Assembly (NCBI RefSeq): GCF_023159225.1
Contig: NC_063167.1
Span: 76,801,298-76,865,297 of the forward strand
DNA from: Perognathus longimembris pacificus
Taxonomy: Eukaryota; Chordata; Mammalia; Rodentia; Heteromyidae
Reading direction: 5' to 3'
Length of the DNA stretch: 64,000 nt
In this document: positions 1 to 10,565 of the stretch, one piece after another
Layout: every line of letters begins with the position of its first letter
How positions within the stretch are numbered: the first letter of the stretch is position 1
Position numbers and translations under genes: made by a program
The notes under the pieces: model-generated
Database searches by the model: none
What the model was told of the DNA's origin: nothing
What the model saw: the letters and a program-made list of their open reading frames with translations, nothing else

Positions 1-50
1 GGCTTCAATACAGGCACAGCAGTCACACTGGAGCAATTTTCTCTTCCTAC

Positions 51-190
51 CTGTTACATCTGCATTGTTAGAACACCTGTCCTCTTCAATTTTATTACAG
101 CTGTCAGGAAGGCGCGCAACATCCTCCAAAGAGTCAGCAGGTCCGTATCTAGATGTCTGGGGACTATTTGTTAATTGTTTATTTACATGC
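51..190 (-). CDS. ARHGAP29: ARHGAP29 coding exon 13 (residues 478-525), last one in the window
   Basis: Read on the minus strand it gives (G)-H-V-N-K-Q-L-T-N-S through S-L-E-D-V-A-R-L-P-D-S-C-N-K-I-E-E-D-R-C-S-N-N-A-D-V-T plus one base. Acceptor CCCCACAG, donor ACAG|GTAGGA. It is the serine/acid-rich linker between the F-BAR and C1 domains and is more divergent than the F-BAR exons. The next exon is off the left edge. Confidence 0.93.
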
Positions 191-612
191 CTGTGGGGGA
201 GAAAACAACTAAAGCTTAGCACTAGTAACCAGCCCATTTTATTCCATATTCAGAAAAATTGTTAATTTGAGTGCAATTAAGCTAATTAGATATTAAGAAG
301 AAATTATATCACATGGTTCAGTTTCTTTCAGATGTTGTGAATAAAAACAAATTATCTGAACTTAATATAGCTGCAAAAGAGGAGCAACAGAATATTTAGT
401 AACTTGTCATGATTATACTAGAAAATGTAAAAAAGCATAATGAGTTTTGTTGACATTCAAAGTACCTATTTTTTAGCTCAAAGAACTAAAGTCTGGGCTG
501 TAGATGTGGCCCAACTTGTAGATGACCAGCTGTGAGTAAGCAAGTGCAGTGAGCTCCAGCCCGAGTTCACACCAAAAAAAGAAATGAGGTTGGTGTCAAA
601 ATGGAAAGCTTT

Positions 613-819
613 GGTCTGGGGATATGGCCTAGTGGCAAGAGTGCCTGCCTCATATACATGAGGCCCTGGGTTCGATTCCCCAGCACCACATATACAGAAA
701 ATGGCCAGAAGTGGCGCTGTGACTCAAGTGGCAGAGTGCTAGCCTTGAGCAAGAAGAAGCCAGGGACAGTGCTCAGGCCCTGAGTCCAGTCCCCAGGACT
801 AGCCAAAAAAAAAAAAAAA
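613..819 (+). mobile_element. IDL-Geo SINE
   Basis: Full-length dimer: ID/tRNA-Ala-like left monomer with A-box (GGCCTAGTGGC) and B-box (GGTTCGATTCC), right Geo monomer, A tail. Flanked by target-site duplications GGAAAGCTTT (603-612 and 820-829). Confidence 0.92.
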
Positions 820-839
820 GGAAAGCTTTACACTCAACC

Positions 840-965
840 AAGTTAAAGCTGTTCATGAAATTCACTAAGAAACCAAAAACAGGGAGGAGGTAACAAACAG
901 TACAACATATGAAAATGTATCCTCTCTGTACATCAGTTTGACAATAAAAATTTAAAAAAAAAGAA
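840..965 (+). mobile_element. 5'-truncated L1 3' end
   Basis: The sequence GGTAACAAACAGTACAA, then CCTCTCTGTACATCAG and CAATAAAAATT with A tail matches the 3' UTR end of the larger L1 at 3.84-4.62 kb. Most of it has been lost by truncation. Confidence 0.65.
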
Positions 966-1098
966 ACCACAAAACATTAAAGTATTCCAAGCGTTCTAAA
1001 CTCAATTCTGCTGATGTAAGAAAAGATCACTACATCTAACAGGGACATAGCAAATGTTTTAACTCGTGAAAAAATTTTATTGACACATTAATTCTCAC

Positions 1099-1256
1099 CC
1101 ATCAACTTTTTCCTCTTCAGTTGAACTTGTAGCCTTGACAAATTCACTATATTCTTGACCTGGGTCATAGAGTTTGGCACTGTCACACAAGGAACGTAAA
1201 CTGTTGGCAAGGGAGGCAACCTGCAGATGCTGCATGTGGAAGAGGTTCACTGTTAC
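1099..1256 (-). CDS. ARHGAP29: ARHGAP29 coding exon 12 (residues 426-478, end of F-BAR)
   Basis: It encodes V-T-V-N-L-F-H-M-Q-H-L-Q-V-A-S-L-A-N-S-L through S-S-T-E-E-E-K-V-D plus two bases. Acceptor CCCACAG, donor GATGG|GTGAGA; 158 bp. It closes the F-BAR domain with the D-P-G-Q-E-Y-S-E-F motif. The exon is easily missed because stop codons shorten the open frame around it. Confidence 0.95.
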
Positions 1257-1510
1257 CTGTGGGCATAGATAGAGACAAAAGGGAGAAATAACTCAGGCTA
1301 TACAGAATGCTATGTGCACACACATTTATGTCAATGGCTGCACCAAACACCAAGCACTACTGTCTGCACGCTATTACTAATGTCTGATGTACAAGACCCA
1401 GCTTGGAAAGAAAAAACATAAACAACAGTAAATATAGTTGAAGAACTTCATTTGCAGATATGAAAAAGCAACAATTAAACCTGAAAAATTGTTTTAAGAA
1501 AGGGAAGGGG

Positions 1511-1717
1511 GGGCTGGGGATATAGCCTAGTGGCAAGAGTGCCTGCCTCGGATACACGAGGCCCTAGGTTCGATTCCCCAGCACCACATATACAGAAAAC
1601 GGCCAGAAGTGGCGCTGTGGCTCAAGTGGCAGAGTGCTAGCCTTGAGCGGGAAGAAGCCAGGGACAGTGCTCAGGCCCTGAGTCCAAGGCCCAGGACTGG
1701 CCAAAAAAAAAAAAAAA
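1511..1717 (+). mobile_element. IDL-Geo SINE
   Basis: Complete dimer with A tail, flanked by duplications AGAAAGGGAAGGGG on both sides (about 1497-1510 and 1718-1731). The sharp duplication and low divergence suggest a young insertion, inside an ARHGAP29 intron. Confidence 0.92.
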
Positions 1718-1860
1718 AGAAAGGGAAGGGGAGGATAAGGGAGTGACAGGGTAAAGCTGATGGAGTGAATACATTGTATGCATCTATGGAAATGTCACAA
1801 TGTAATCCTCACTGCACAATTCATGTATGCTGATAACAAATCTTTGTGAAAAAAATTAGT
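1718..1860 (+). mobile_element. Probable L1 3' UTR remnant
   Basis: Purine-rich GGGAAGGGGAGGATAAGGG followed by GTACTGTATG-like and CACTGCACAATTCATG sequence, ending in an A run, resembles old rodent L1 3' ends. Low certainty; the IDL-Geo at 1511 is inserted in its purine tract. Confidence 0.4.
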
Positions 1861-2247
1861 CATAATCTAGTATTTGAGAAAAATCATTTATAGGAAAACT
1901 GGGTTTAAGCTGTAGAGTTAGAACATGGTCCCCCAAACCCCACTTCCTCAGTTTTAGGAGAAAAAATGGATTTTTGAGGATTCTAGCTCTGTACTCTGAG
2001 GGTCTGATCACAACTACTTAATCTTCTATCCTTGGAGCAGTCTGAATAAGCACTATCATTTGGATTGTTTTTACTTTTTCTTTTCTCAGTCTCTCTTTCG
2101 ATATTGGGTGCTAGTGGTGGGGTTGTCTGCCTATCTAGCCCAGGCTGGCCTTGAATTCAAGGTCCTCCTGACTCAGCCTATCAAGCAGCAGGGATTACAG
2201 ATATGTGTGATGTCTGACACTTTTTTCACTCCTATAAAAATAGAAAT

Positions 2248-2456
2248 GCTGGGCTGGGAATATGGACTAGTGGTAAGTGCTCACCTCGTATACATGAAGC
2301 CCTGGGTTCAATTCCTCAGCACCATATATATAGAAAAAGCCAGAAGTGGCGCTGTGGCTCAAGTGGTAGAGTGATAAAACCTTGAGCAAAAAGAAGCCAG
2401 GGACAGTGCTCAGGCCCTGAGTTCAAGCCCCAGGACTGGCAAAAAACAAAACAAAA
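2248..2456 (+). mobile_element. IDL-Geo SINE, diverged
   Basis: Left monomer (CTGGGAATATGGACTAGTGG) and Geo right monomer both recognisable with several substitutions; ends in a CAAAACAAAA tail. Target duplication around GTAGAAATGCT / ATAGAAATGCT. Confidence 0.88.
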
Positions 2457-2611
2457 GTAGAAATGCTTTATTAGTTATATACTGAAGGGCTTGATTTTTA
2501 TAATTATAAACATATTAAATAATAGAATTTTCAATTGATTAAAATGCATTATCCTCACCAAGTTTCTACAATTGCCTAAAAATACAATTATACCTACAAT
2601 TTACTGTAACA

Positions 2612-2895
2612 ACTTGCTGGGTGCTGATGCCTTCTTCCTATAATCCTAACTACACAGAAGGCTGAGATCTGAGAATCTCAATCTAAAACCAGCTTAGGCA
2701 GAAAATTCCTACAGACTTTTATCTCCAATTAACCAGCAAAAAGTCAGAAGGGGAGGTATGGCTGAAGTGGCAGAGCATTCGTGAGAGAAAAAGTTGAGTA
2801 AGAGCAAGATGCTCTAGCACCAGCATACGTATGCATGCAGATATGCACATGTGCACACACACACACACACACAAATATACAAATACACACAAAGG
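2612..2895 (+). mobile_element. B1-Geo SINE with (CA)n tail
   Basis: The left monomer is 7SL/Alu-like (CTATAATCCTAACTACACAGAAGGCTGAG) and the right monomer is a diverged Geo. A (CA)n microsatellite at about 2854-2872 has grown in the tail. Confidence 0.75.
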
Positions 2896-3839
2896 ACCAA
2901 CAACTATAGTAGCAGCTGTAGAGTTCATATGACATGCCAGACTCATTCTTAGAGATTTATATTAATTAACTAACTTTACATTGACCAAAACCTAGGCTTC
3001 CATTTATTGTAGCAAACATACACATGAGATACTGGTCCTCACCCACTTTTTTGTTTTCCTGAGGTTGGTGTCAGAGTTAACAAGTCATGTAAATATTTTT
3101 GGGTACTAAAAAAATGCTGGCAATACCACTGAAGAATGCCACATTATGAAATATGACCATGTATGTGTTTTGGAGGGGTATTTTCAACATGGTAGGTTAA
3201 GAAGAGCTTCTCTGAGAAATTGACATTTGGAAGAAAGATGTGAGAAAGACCCATTCTCCCACTGAGTTCCCTTAGAATTCTTGATGGAATGTAGTAATTG
3301 GCTATTTATGATGTTTAAGATGTAAATGGTAGCGGGCGAACTGAAAATAAATTACAATTTCAAATATGTTTTCTTAACTGTATCCCAATCTATTTCCTAA
3401 TAATATATCTAGATCAGCAGCTATTCAAAGACAGCTTGATTCCCCGAAGTGTAAACTGAGTATGGACAGAAAGCTCTAAGAGAAGATCTCTCTATACCAA
3501 GAAATCAAAGGGGTTGGGATTTGAAGGAGAAGACACTGACAGAGTAGGAGAAATCCCTGTTTTTCTCTCCTGCCTCATCCCCCCCCACCCAAGTCAGCCC
3601 AAACCCCCAGAATACAAACCAGTGGCAGTCATAGCTGAACAGATATTTAAAACTAAAAATTCTTTATGGCAAGATGGATCGTAGTTAGAATGGGGGACTG
3701 AAGTTCCTGTCATTTTTTCTTTTTAAATACCTTCCCCCACCAATCTCTTCAATGACAGAATTAATGCCTCTGACTCCCCAGAGAATAGCTTTGGTGGTGG
3801 TGGGTGGGGAACAGAAGACCTGGAAGGGGCCACAAAAGT

Positions 3840-4625
3840 GCTGGAGACACAACAATGTTCATTGCAGTGCAGTTTGTCATAGCGAGAATCTGGAACTAAC
3901 CCAGATGCCCCTCCGTAGATGAATGGATCAGGAAAATGTGGTACATATACACAATGGAATTTTATGCCTCTATCAGAAAGAATGACATTGCCCCATTTGT
4001 AAGGAAATGGAAGGACTTGGAAAAAATTATACTAAGTGAAGTGAGCCAGACCCAAAGAAACATGGACTCTATGGCCTCCCTTATTGGGAATAATTAGCAC
4101 AGGTTTAGGCAAGTCACAGCAGAGGATCACAAGAGCCCAATAGCTATACCCTTATGATCACATAAGATGATGCTAAGTGAAATGAACTCCATTTTATGGA
4201 AATGATTATTATATCACAGTTGTAACTACTTTCAACATCCATGTGTATCTGTAGCTTCTACTATTGATGATGTTCTTGTATCACCTTCTTGTGATTGTAT
4301 CTACACTATCTCTGTAATCTTGTCTGAGTATATTGGAAACCGTGTATACTGGTATTAGAAATAGGAAATTGAAAGGGAATACCAAAATTGAGAGACACAG
4401 GGTAAAAAAAGAGAAACAACTACAAAAGCAATACTTGCAAAACTGTTTGGTGTAAGTGAACTGAACACCTCAGGGGGGGAAAGGGTTAGGGGGAGGGGGG
4501 AGGGGGGTATGAGGGACAAGGTAACAAACAGTACAAGAAATTTATCCAATGCCTAATGTATGAAGCTGTAACCTCACTGTACATAAGTTTTATAATAAAA
4601 ACAACAACAACAACAACAACAACAA
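3840..4625 (+). mobile_element. L1 3' end (ORF2 C-terminal remnant plus 3' UTR)
   Basis: Contains the recognisable ORF2-end region (ATGAATGGATCAGGAAAATGTGG...ACAATGGAATTTTATGC), interrupted by stops, then a 3' UTR with a G-rich tract (4472-4507) and AATAAAA with a (CAA)n tail at 4600-4625. It lies on the strand opposite to ARHGAP29, in an intron. Not coding-competent. Confidence 0.85.
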
Positions 4626-5407
4626 AAAGTGCTGGAGAGTAAACCTACTTAGATCAAATGCTACTGATTTTAAAAAAAACCCAAAAAACTCAAAACAGTA
4701 TTCAAAATAGGTTATAACCAGAATCCTGAGATACAAAGTTACACTGAAAATGTGAAGGACAACATCCACAATTACTCATCACACCCCAAAAAAACAAGAA
4801 AAATCTCAGCAACTCACAAGAGAAAAGATGAAAACCAGACCGCACAGACAGCAACAATGAGATAGCTCAGACACAGGATCTCAGATGAAGATTGTTGTAA
4901 CAGGTGTGAGAAGTAAAGGTAAACAATCTTGAAACAGACAAAGCCAAGTCATAGAGAGAAGGAAGACATAAGAAATTTTACTACTGAGTAACAAAATTTC
5001 TCAAACAAAAACATTTATTGAAGGGCTGTTTAGGAAAATGGACAAATCATCCCTCAGGACAATATAGCACTTCTCAATTTAGATGGGGTTACATTTCTAT
5101 AAACACACCCTAAGAGGAAAATGTAATTAATACCATGATAAACCCACTGTTTTGGAGCAGGGTGCAGGAGAAGACAGATCATACAAATCTGTGAGAGAGT
5201 AACAAAAGGTCAAGGCTTAAAGGCACTGAGCCTCATTTGATTGATCAAAGATTCAATAAAATTCCTACCAAAAAGTTTGGAAGATATTTTTTTCCAGATA
5301 TGGACAAATTGATTCTAGCATTTTTTATGAAATGTCAAAGAATTTTAAACACATAAACAATTCTGAAAAAGAGTAAAATTGGAGGATTTACATTATCTAA
5401 TTTTTAT

Positions 5408-5645
5408 TTTTTGGTCAGTTATGGGGCTTGAACTCAGGGCCTGGATGCTGTCCCTGAGCTCTTTTGCTCAAGGCTAGTGGTTCTATCACTTTGAGCCACA
5501 GTGCCACTTCTGGTTTTTGAGTGGTTAACTGGAGATCAGAGTCTCACGGTGACTTCTTTTGCCCTGGCTGGCTTCAAATTGTGATCTTCAGATCTCAGCC
5601 TCCTGAGTAGCTAGGATTATAAGGCAAGAGCCACTGGTGCCCAGC
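5408..5645 (-). mobile_element. B1-Geo SINE
   Basis: Antisense copy: Geo part (GGGGCTTGAACTCAGGGCCT) first, then the Alu-like part ending in GAGCCACTGGTGCCCAGC. Inserted into the ancient L1. Confidence 0.85.
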
Positions 5646-5821
5646 ACATTGTCCGATTTTTGAGATTTGCCATAAAGCATTACAAAATATGAAGGCAGTG
5701 AAGTTCTGGCAAAGCATAAAGAAGTATTTATAAAGTAGGGAACCCAGAAACCTATTCACACAAATTTGCTTTTTGAGAAAAAATGTAATAGCAATATTTG
5801 TGTGTGCATGTGTGTGTGTGC

Positions 5822-6057
5822 TTTTTTTTGTCAGTTGTGGGTCTGAACACAGGGCCTGGGCTCTGTCCTTGAGCAATTTTGCTCAAGGATAGCACTCTAC
5901 CACTCTGAGCAACAGCTCCATTTCCCATTTTCAGGTGGTTAATTGGAGATAAGAGTTTCACAGACTTTCATGCCAGGGCTCGTTTTGAATCTCCATCTTC
6001 AGATCTCAGTCTCCTGAACTAGTTACAACTATAGGCATGAGCCACCAGTGCCCACGA
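5822..6057 (-). mobile_element. B1-Geo SINE preceded by a GT run
   Basis: Antisense dimer with a (TG)n run at 5800-5820 representing its tail on the other strand, ending in GAGCCACCAGTGCCCACG. Also inserted into the ancient L1. Confidence 0.85.
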
Positions 6058-6179
6058 GTGCAATTTATTGGAAATAGCATAAGTAGAGTTTTTAACTAAT
6101 TGCACTGGAACAAGTGTATCTGCAGTGGTCCTATTTTTTATTTTCTGCATTTTATGATATTTTGGTATCTTAAAAAGCA

Positions 6180-6375
6180 TGCTTGCCAGGGAGATTTTCC
6201 CTTTCTTGGTAGCTGGCCCTTTCCTGAGGAAATCCCCAATAAACTCTTATCCTTAGCTTTCTGCCCCCTGCAGCTTCTGCCTGCCCAATATGGTATGTTT
6301 TGTGGCTTGTGTGGTTCAACGCTTCCCCTTCTTTCTCGAAATATAAGCAAGAACACTTTCAATGGCAGTGACCTC
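6180..6375 (+). other. Unclassified block, possible LTR fragment
   Basis: The sequence has CCAATAAACTCTTATCC, a poly(A) signal context typical of retroviral LTR ends, followed by C/T-rich DNA. No partner LTR is seen. The open frame across it (6100-6528) does not resemble any protein I know. Confidence 0.25.
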
Positions 6376-7626
6376 TTTGTGTTAGTACTAAGGAACTTCC
6401 ATAAGTTGAAATTCTACCAGTTAACTGTAGTAAAACAACTATATGTAAATATGTACCTCCATCTAAACCTTACAAAGAGTAACTCAAACCATATCATGTA
6501 CCTATATATAAAAGTAAAATGTTGGTAGCAGACTTTGTGACTTTAAATAAAGCACCCTTTAAAAACATCAAAAAAGCATGACCCACACAATAAGAAGCTA
6601 ATAAGCTAGACTTCATCATAACGGAAACCTTTTGCTTTCTTTTGAAACACCCTGCTAAGTGTATTAGTATGTGTGTTCATATACATATATACTGAAAAGA
6701 TTCTTAGTATCAACAGGCATCCTGGACACACAAATTAAAGCCAAAAGTAGAAACAACTACACATACAACACCAGAACAGCTAAAACTTAGAAAACAAATG
6801 ACAAATGTCAGGGATAGAGAACTAGAATTCTCATACACTGCTGAATGTAGCTACCTTGGGAAATTGTCTGGCAGCTTCTTATTAAGTTAAATACCAACTA
6901 GGGGTTTACCCTAAAATGTGAAAACTTCTGTTCAATAAAAAAAGATGTAAACAAATATTCTTGTAAGTCTTCAGAATTACTCCGAAGTAGAGAAAACCTA
7001 AATGTCTGAATGGCAAATGAATCAACACAGCAGTGCGTGATGTAGAATATAACGGCTGCTTGACTCAGCAATTCAAGGAAGTGAACTAGCGGAATGTAAA
7101 CACTGAAGAACATCAAAGACATCAGTACAAAGGTTACACATTACATGAGTCCACTTATATGGCATTCTGGAAAAGACCAAACAAGATGGAATTACTTTCT
7201 AGGAGGTTAGAGGCAAGAAGAGTTTGATAACAAATAGGCAACATAAAAAAATACGTTTTGAAGTGATTGTGGTGATTATGGTGGTCATCACCACCATATG
7301 CATTTGTTAAAATATTCAAAGCTAAATATACTAAAAAGCTTGTTATACAGAAGTTTTCATTAACAATGTCTTTAAAGAGGTAAAGGGAAACATGAGGGCA
7401 GATGCCTTGTCTTCAAGTAAATCACTGGGTTCAAGTCTAATATTTACTCAAATTCTGAATATATTTTCAGTGCTGACAGAAGTTTCTGGAGCCAAGTCAA
7501 TTTTATTAACCAACACAAGAAAGACAACGGCTTAGAGGGCCACTGCAAACTCTTGACATTTGACTATAACAAAGAAGCCATCAATCTAGGGGACATGGAG
7601 AAGGGAGAGAGATCAAAAGAACCTAA

Positions 7627-7740
7627 AAAAGCTGAGCATAGTGGTGCAATTCCTGTAATCTCATCACTCTGAAGAGTGGAGTAGGAGGAATGTGCCAGCT
7701 TGGGTTACAGCAAGATTTCTTGTCTAAAACAGTAATGTAT
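7627..7740 (+). mobile_element. B1-like monomer
   Basis: A single diverged 7SL-like unit (GCTGAGCATAGTGGTG...CCTGTAATCTCATCACTC...TTGTCTAAAACAG), lacking the Geo part. It ends about 140 bp from ARHGAP29 coding exon 11. Confidence 0.65.
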
Positions 7741-7882
7741 CACTACTTAAAAATGAAAGTCAACATGTTCCAGTAATCTCAGAATTTAAATCTGGTAAGA
7801 ATCCTGCATCACTTACTACCTGCAAATGCAGGTAGTAAACCTTTGCTCCTCTTGCCTTAAAAATCTTGTAGAAATCACTTAC

Positions 7883-8020
7883 AGCTTTCAGGGTGAGGTC
7901 ACACTGGAAAACAAGGGTCCGAAGTTGCATTAAAATTTCTCTTTTGGTATTTTCTAGATCGTTTCGTCTTTCTTCAACATTTGTTACACAAACTTTGTAG
8001 AGTTCATTTGCTTCTTCTAC
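7883..8020 (-). CDS. ARHGAP29: ARHGAP29 coding exon 11 (residues 380-425, F-BAR)
   Basis: 46 codons, V-E-E-A-N-E-L-Y-K-V-C-V-T-N-V-E-E-R-R through Q-C-D-L-T-L-K-A. Acceptor TTCTTACAG, donor GCT|GTAAGT. Highly conserved; one substitution seen against the human protein from memory (I-L-M-Q-L for I-L-A-Q-L). Frame beyond the donor is intron. Confidence 0.96.
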
Positions 8021-8458
8021 CTGTAAGAATATCATAGAAAAAAGGAACATTGTGACTGAAGTTTATATTTCAAAATACTTTCTGCAGTAAAGCTGAATTT
8101 AGGTAACTGATACACCTTTATTCATGAAAAACGTTGTATGTCAACCACAACAGTTCTAAACAGAAAATAGCAATGTCTTTGGTCAGTGATTGATGGGGAC
8201 ATGACTTTGATGGATAGTTAAATATGATTTATTAATTTAGTATTACTACACTCTATAAAATAACTGTCCATTTTTAAAAATGGCATTTTCTACTTCTATT
8301 TACCATTTATTTTTACAGAATTAATCAACTATATTTCATATACACATATAAAACTCCAGCCTATTTTTGTTAGCATCTGCTAAAATTAGCACACATACAA
8401 TACGTATACTTACCTAAAAGGTAAACTTCCTAAATAATCAAATAAAAATATTAAACTA

Positions 8459-8675
8459 GGGGCTGGGGATATAGCCTAGTGGCAAGAGTGCCTGCCTCGG
8501 ATACACGAGGCCCTAGGTTCGATTCCCCAGCACCACATATACAGAAAACGGCCAGAAGTGGCGCTGTGGCTCAAGTGGCAGAGTGCTAGCCTTGAGCGGG
8601 AAGAAGCCAGGGACAGTGCTCAGGCCCTGAGTCCAAGACCCAGGACTGGCCAAAAAAATAAATAAATAAATAAAA
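8459..8675 (+). mobile_element. IDL-Geo SINE
   Basis: Full-length dimer with (AAAT)n tail and duplication AAATATTAAACTA on both sides (ends at 8458; repeats from about 8675). Intronic in ARHGAP29. Confidence 0.92.
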
Positions 8676-8964
8676 AATATTAAACTAATGGTCAAAGGTA
8701 TTTAGTTCACAAACCCCAAAATTCCTAAGTCTCTAGCACAGTGGTTCTCAAAGTGTGAATCTTTACCAAGTTCCTCATCACATGAGAAGTAGCTAGAAAA
8801 TCCACTTGTCTGGATTCCACTCTTTACCTATTAAATCAGAAACTCTGGAGTGGGGCACAATAATTGTCTGAATAAGCCTTCTAGGTAGTTTGATATACTG
8901 AAGTTTAAGAACTAAACACTAGGCAGAATATTAATTTAACTTTCAAAAAACAAAAAAAAATTAC

Positions 8965-9147
8965 TTTTTGAAGAGCTTCCTCCTCCAATCTCCGCTTTTT
9001 TTCTAATTGTTTGTTAAGATTTTTAACAGATCCACCACTTGAATGCTCCTCTTCTGCACGAAACATGGAGGATTTTGCCTTTTCATATTCGTCTTGACGT
9101 TGCATACACAACAATTTTGCCTTTTTGAGAGCTGTCTCTGTTTCAAG
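8965..9147 (-). CDS. ARHGAP29: ARHGAP29 coding exon 10 (residues 319-379, F-BAR)
   Basis: 61 codons from L-E-T-E-T-A-L-K-K-A-K through R-L-E-E-E-A-L-Q-K. Acceptor GTATAG at 9148-9149; donor CAAAAA|GTAATT. It contains the F-BAR motif D-E-Y-E-K-A-K-S-S. The loop E-E-E-H-S-S-G-G-S-V-K-N looks about two residues shorter than the human form I recall, an in-frame length change in a variable loop. Confidence 0.94.
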
Positions 9148-9328
9148 CTATACAGAAGAGAATGTTAAGTTCAAAATAAGAAAGAAACTCTACTATCCAT
9201 GTTGCTATAGTATATTCAGAAAGATAGTTAAGATAATGTTTTAGAAAAAGAGTAAGATAGGTAATTAGATGCTGCAGATGATTTTAGATGTTCATTGTAG
9301 GTAAATGAAACTCTAGTGTAATACTAAC

Positions 9329-9409
9329 CATTTTATTTTGTTCCTGTTTCCAAAGTTCTTTAATTTCTTTTCTTTGTTTTTCCATTTCATTTTTCCTCCC
9401 AAGTAGAGG
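9329..9409 (-). CDS. ARHGAP29: ARHGAP29 coding exon 9 (residues 292-318, F-BAR)
   Basis: Exactly 27 codons: P-L-L-G-R-K-N-E-M-E-K-Q-R-K-E-I through W-K-Q-E-Q-N-K-M. It is strongly charged and coiled-coil-like, as expected for the long F-BAR helices. Acceptor TTGACAG; the donor ATG|GTTAGT is weaker than the consensus GTAAGT. The preceding intron is only about 99 bp. Confidence 0.94.
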
Positions 9410-9508
9410 CTGTCAAGGGTATTTAAAAAAGAAAGAAAAAAAAGCTGTTTCTAAAGGTATGCTGTTACAAAAATACATGTAATTGTACCTATAAAAATTA
9501 TTTTTTAC

Positions 9509-9619
9509 CTGTATAAATTTGTTGGCTTGGAGAGCTGCAATTGTTTGTTGTAAAAGATGACTGCTCTCTATGTCATTAAGAAGTGCATTAGTAAACAGAG
9601 ACTGGAGTGGCATAAACTC
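9509..9619 (-). CDS. ARHGAP29: ARHGAP29 coding exon 8 (residues 255-291, F-BAR)
   Basis: Exactly 37 codons, E-F-M-P-L-Q-S-L-F-T through A-L-Q-A-N-K-F-I-Q, phase 0 at both ends. Acceptor TTCTAG, donor CAG|GTAAAA. This is a nearly invariant stretch of the ARHGAP29 F-BAR domain. A downstream in-frame methionine does not mark a start, because the reading frame enters from the previous exon. Confidence 0.95.
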
Positions 9620-9654
9620 CTAGAATTGAAAATTGAAAGCCAACATGTTACAGT

Positions 9655-9735
9655 AGATTTGGCAGGTGGATGCACTTGCCTAGCATTCATAAGACTCTGG
9701 GAGCTCAGCCCTCAGTCGTGGGGAAAAACAAAAAC
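9655..9735 (+). mobile_element. ID-like SINE fragment
   Basis: GTGGATGCACTTGCCTAGCATTCAT and GGGAGCTCAGCCCTCAG with an A-rich tail match a diverged ID monomer. It lies only about 35 bp from coding exon 8. Confidence 0.55.
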
Positions 9736-9810
9736 AAAAACTAGACTTCTATTCCTACCCTTAATTCTCCTTGAGAAAGAGAAAGTTTTAGATTTTTACC
9801 TCAGAAAAAA

Positions 9811-9905
9811 TGTCTAGTCATAAGTGTGACTATATGAGAAAATATTTAAGTTAATAATGTCTAGTTATAAGTGTGACTATATGAGAAAATATGGAAGTTA
9901 ATTAT
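9811..9905. repeat. 47-bp tandem duplication
   Basis: TGTCTAGTCATAAGTGTGAC recurs at 9858 with one change; the unit spans 47 bases including ATATGAGAAAATAT. It is a simple two-copy local duplication in the intron between coding exons 7 and 8. Confidence 0.9.
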
Positions 9906-10124
9906 AACTATAAACTCGTTAGCAAAATAAGCACCTATTAAAATAACTAGTACTTGAGTAATTGTGTATTTTGTAGTTTTCTCACAATGAACAGCTATTA
10001 AAATTTTAAGTGATTTTATTTTGTCAGTAAAACTAAGTTAGCAATTAAGTTTTCTTTTATAAACCAATACTTTCATTTGAGTAATCTCTTATTAGAGAAG
10101 CCTAGAAATTCATCAAACATTTAC

Positions 10125-10189
10125 CTGTACTCCAATGTTGGCTCTTGTTGCTTCTGCCAATTTTACAATATTTCTAGTGGACTCCAATT
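10125..10189 (-). CDS. ARHGAP29: ARHGAP29 coding exon 7 (residues 233-254, F-BAR)
   Basis: A 65-bp exon encodes (E)L-E-S-T-R-N-I-V-K-L-A-E-A-T-R-A-N-I-G-V-Q. The acceptor is CTTTTCAG and the donor is CAG|GTAAAT. The first codon is completed by the single G left from the previous exon, giving the L-E-L-E join. It continues the first F-BAR helix. Confidence 0.95.
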
Positions 10190-10330
10190 CTGAAAAGATT
10201 GAAGAAGATATAAGAAAACAAAATTAACTTTTTTCTCCTTCTATACTCTAAAATCATAGTTCCCAAATTAAAAAGCAATTACACAAACAAGTGTGTATTA
10301 TGATATAATGCAGTGATTTTTTTTTCTTTT

Positions 10331-10412
10331 CTTTTTTGGTACTGGGGATCGAACCTAGGATGTTGCACTTGCTAGGCAAGTGCTTTGCCACTGAGCTATA
10401 CATCCCAGCCCT
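10331..10412 (-). mobile_element. ID SINE monomer
   Basis: Antisense ID element: TTTTGGTACTGGGGATCGAACC through GCTATACATCCCAGCCC. Near full-length single tRNA-Ala-derived monomer, without the Geo half. Confidence 0.8.
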
Positions 10413-10565
10413 GCAGTGATTCTTAATTACAAGTTCTCATCAGAACCAAATGGAAAATGTTTTAAAAAACTAACTTACTAGACTTCAGTTCTCTGAAGGA
10501 TGACAGGACTTATGCTTGTGTACTGTTTAAAGGCTATACAGTTGATTCCGATTAGTAATGACCAT

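Larger units (their letters stand above)
5190..7345 (+). mobile_element. Ancient L1, broken by SINEs
   Basis: ORF2-like pieces lie at 5190-5400 (ATTCCTACCAAAA...TTCTGAAAAAGAGTAAA), 5645-5770 and 6640-7340 (the 3' end with GAATGGCAAATGAATCAACA and ATGAGTCCACTTATATGGC). Two antisense B1-Geo SINEs and an unplaced 570-bp block (6060-6630) separate them. Many stops; diverged as in old mammalian L1M families. Confidence 0.7.

Noticed and set aside
613..690. tRNA-Ala-like sequence with A and B boxes, repeated many times
   Set aside because: It is the left monomer of the SINE; acceptor stem pairing and anticodon context are not those of a working tRNA and it is fused to Geo with an A tail.
601..783. 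Open frames repeating the same peptide (for example at 601-783, 1357-1557, 8513-8695, 41650-41844, 44455-44772, 53246-53524, 57250-57438)
   Set aside because: They are translations of IDL-Geo SINEs on one strand or the other.
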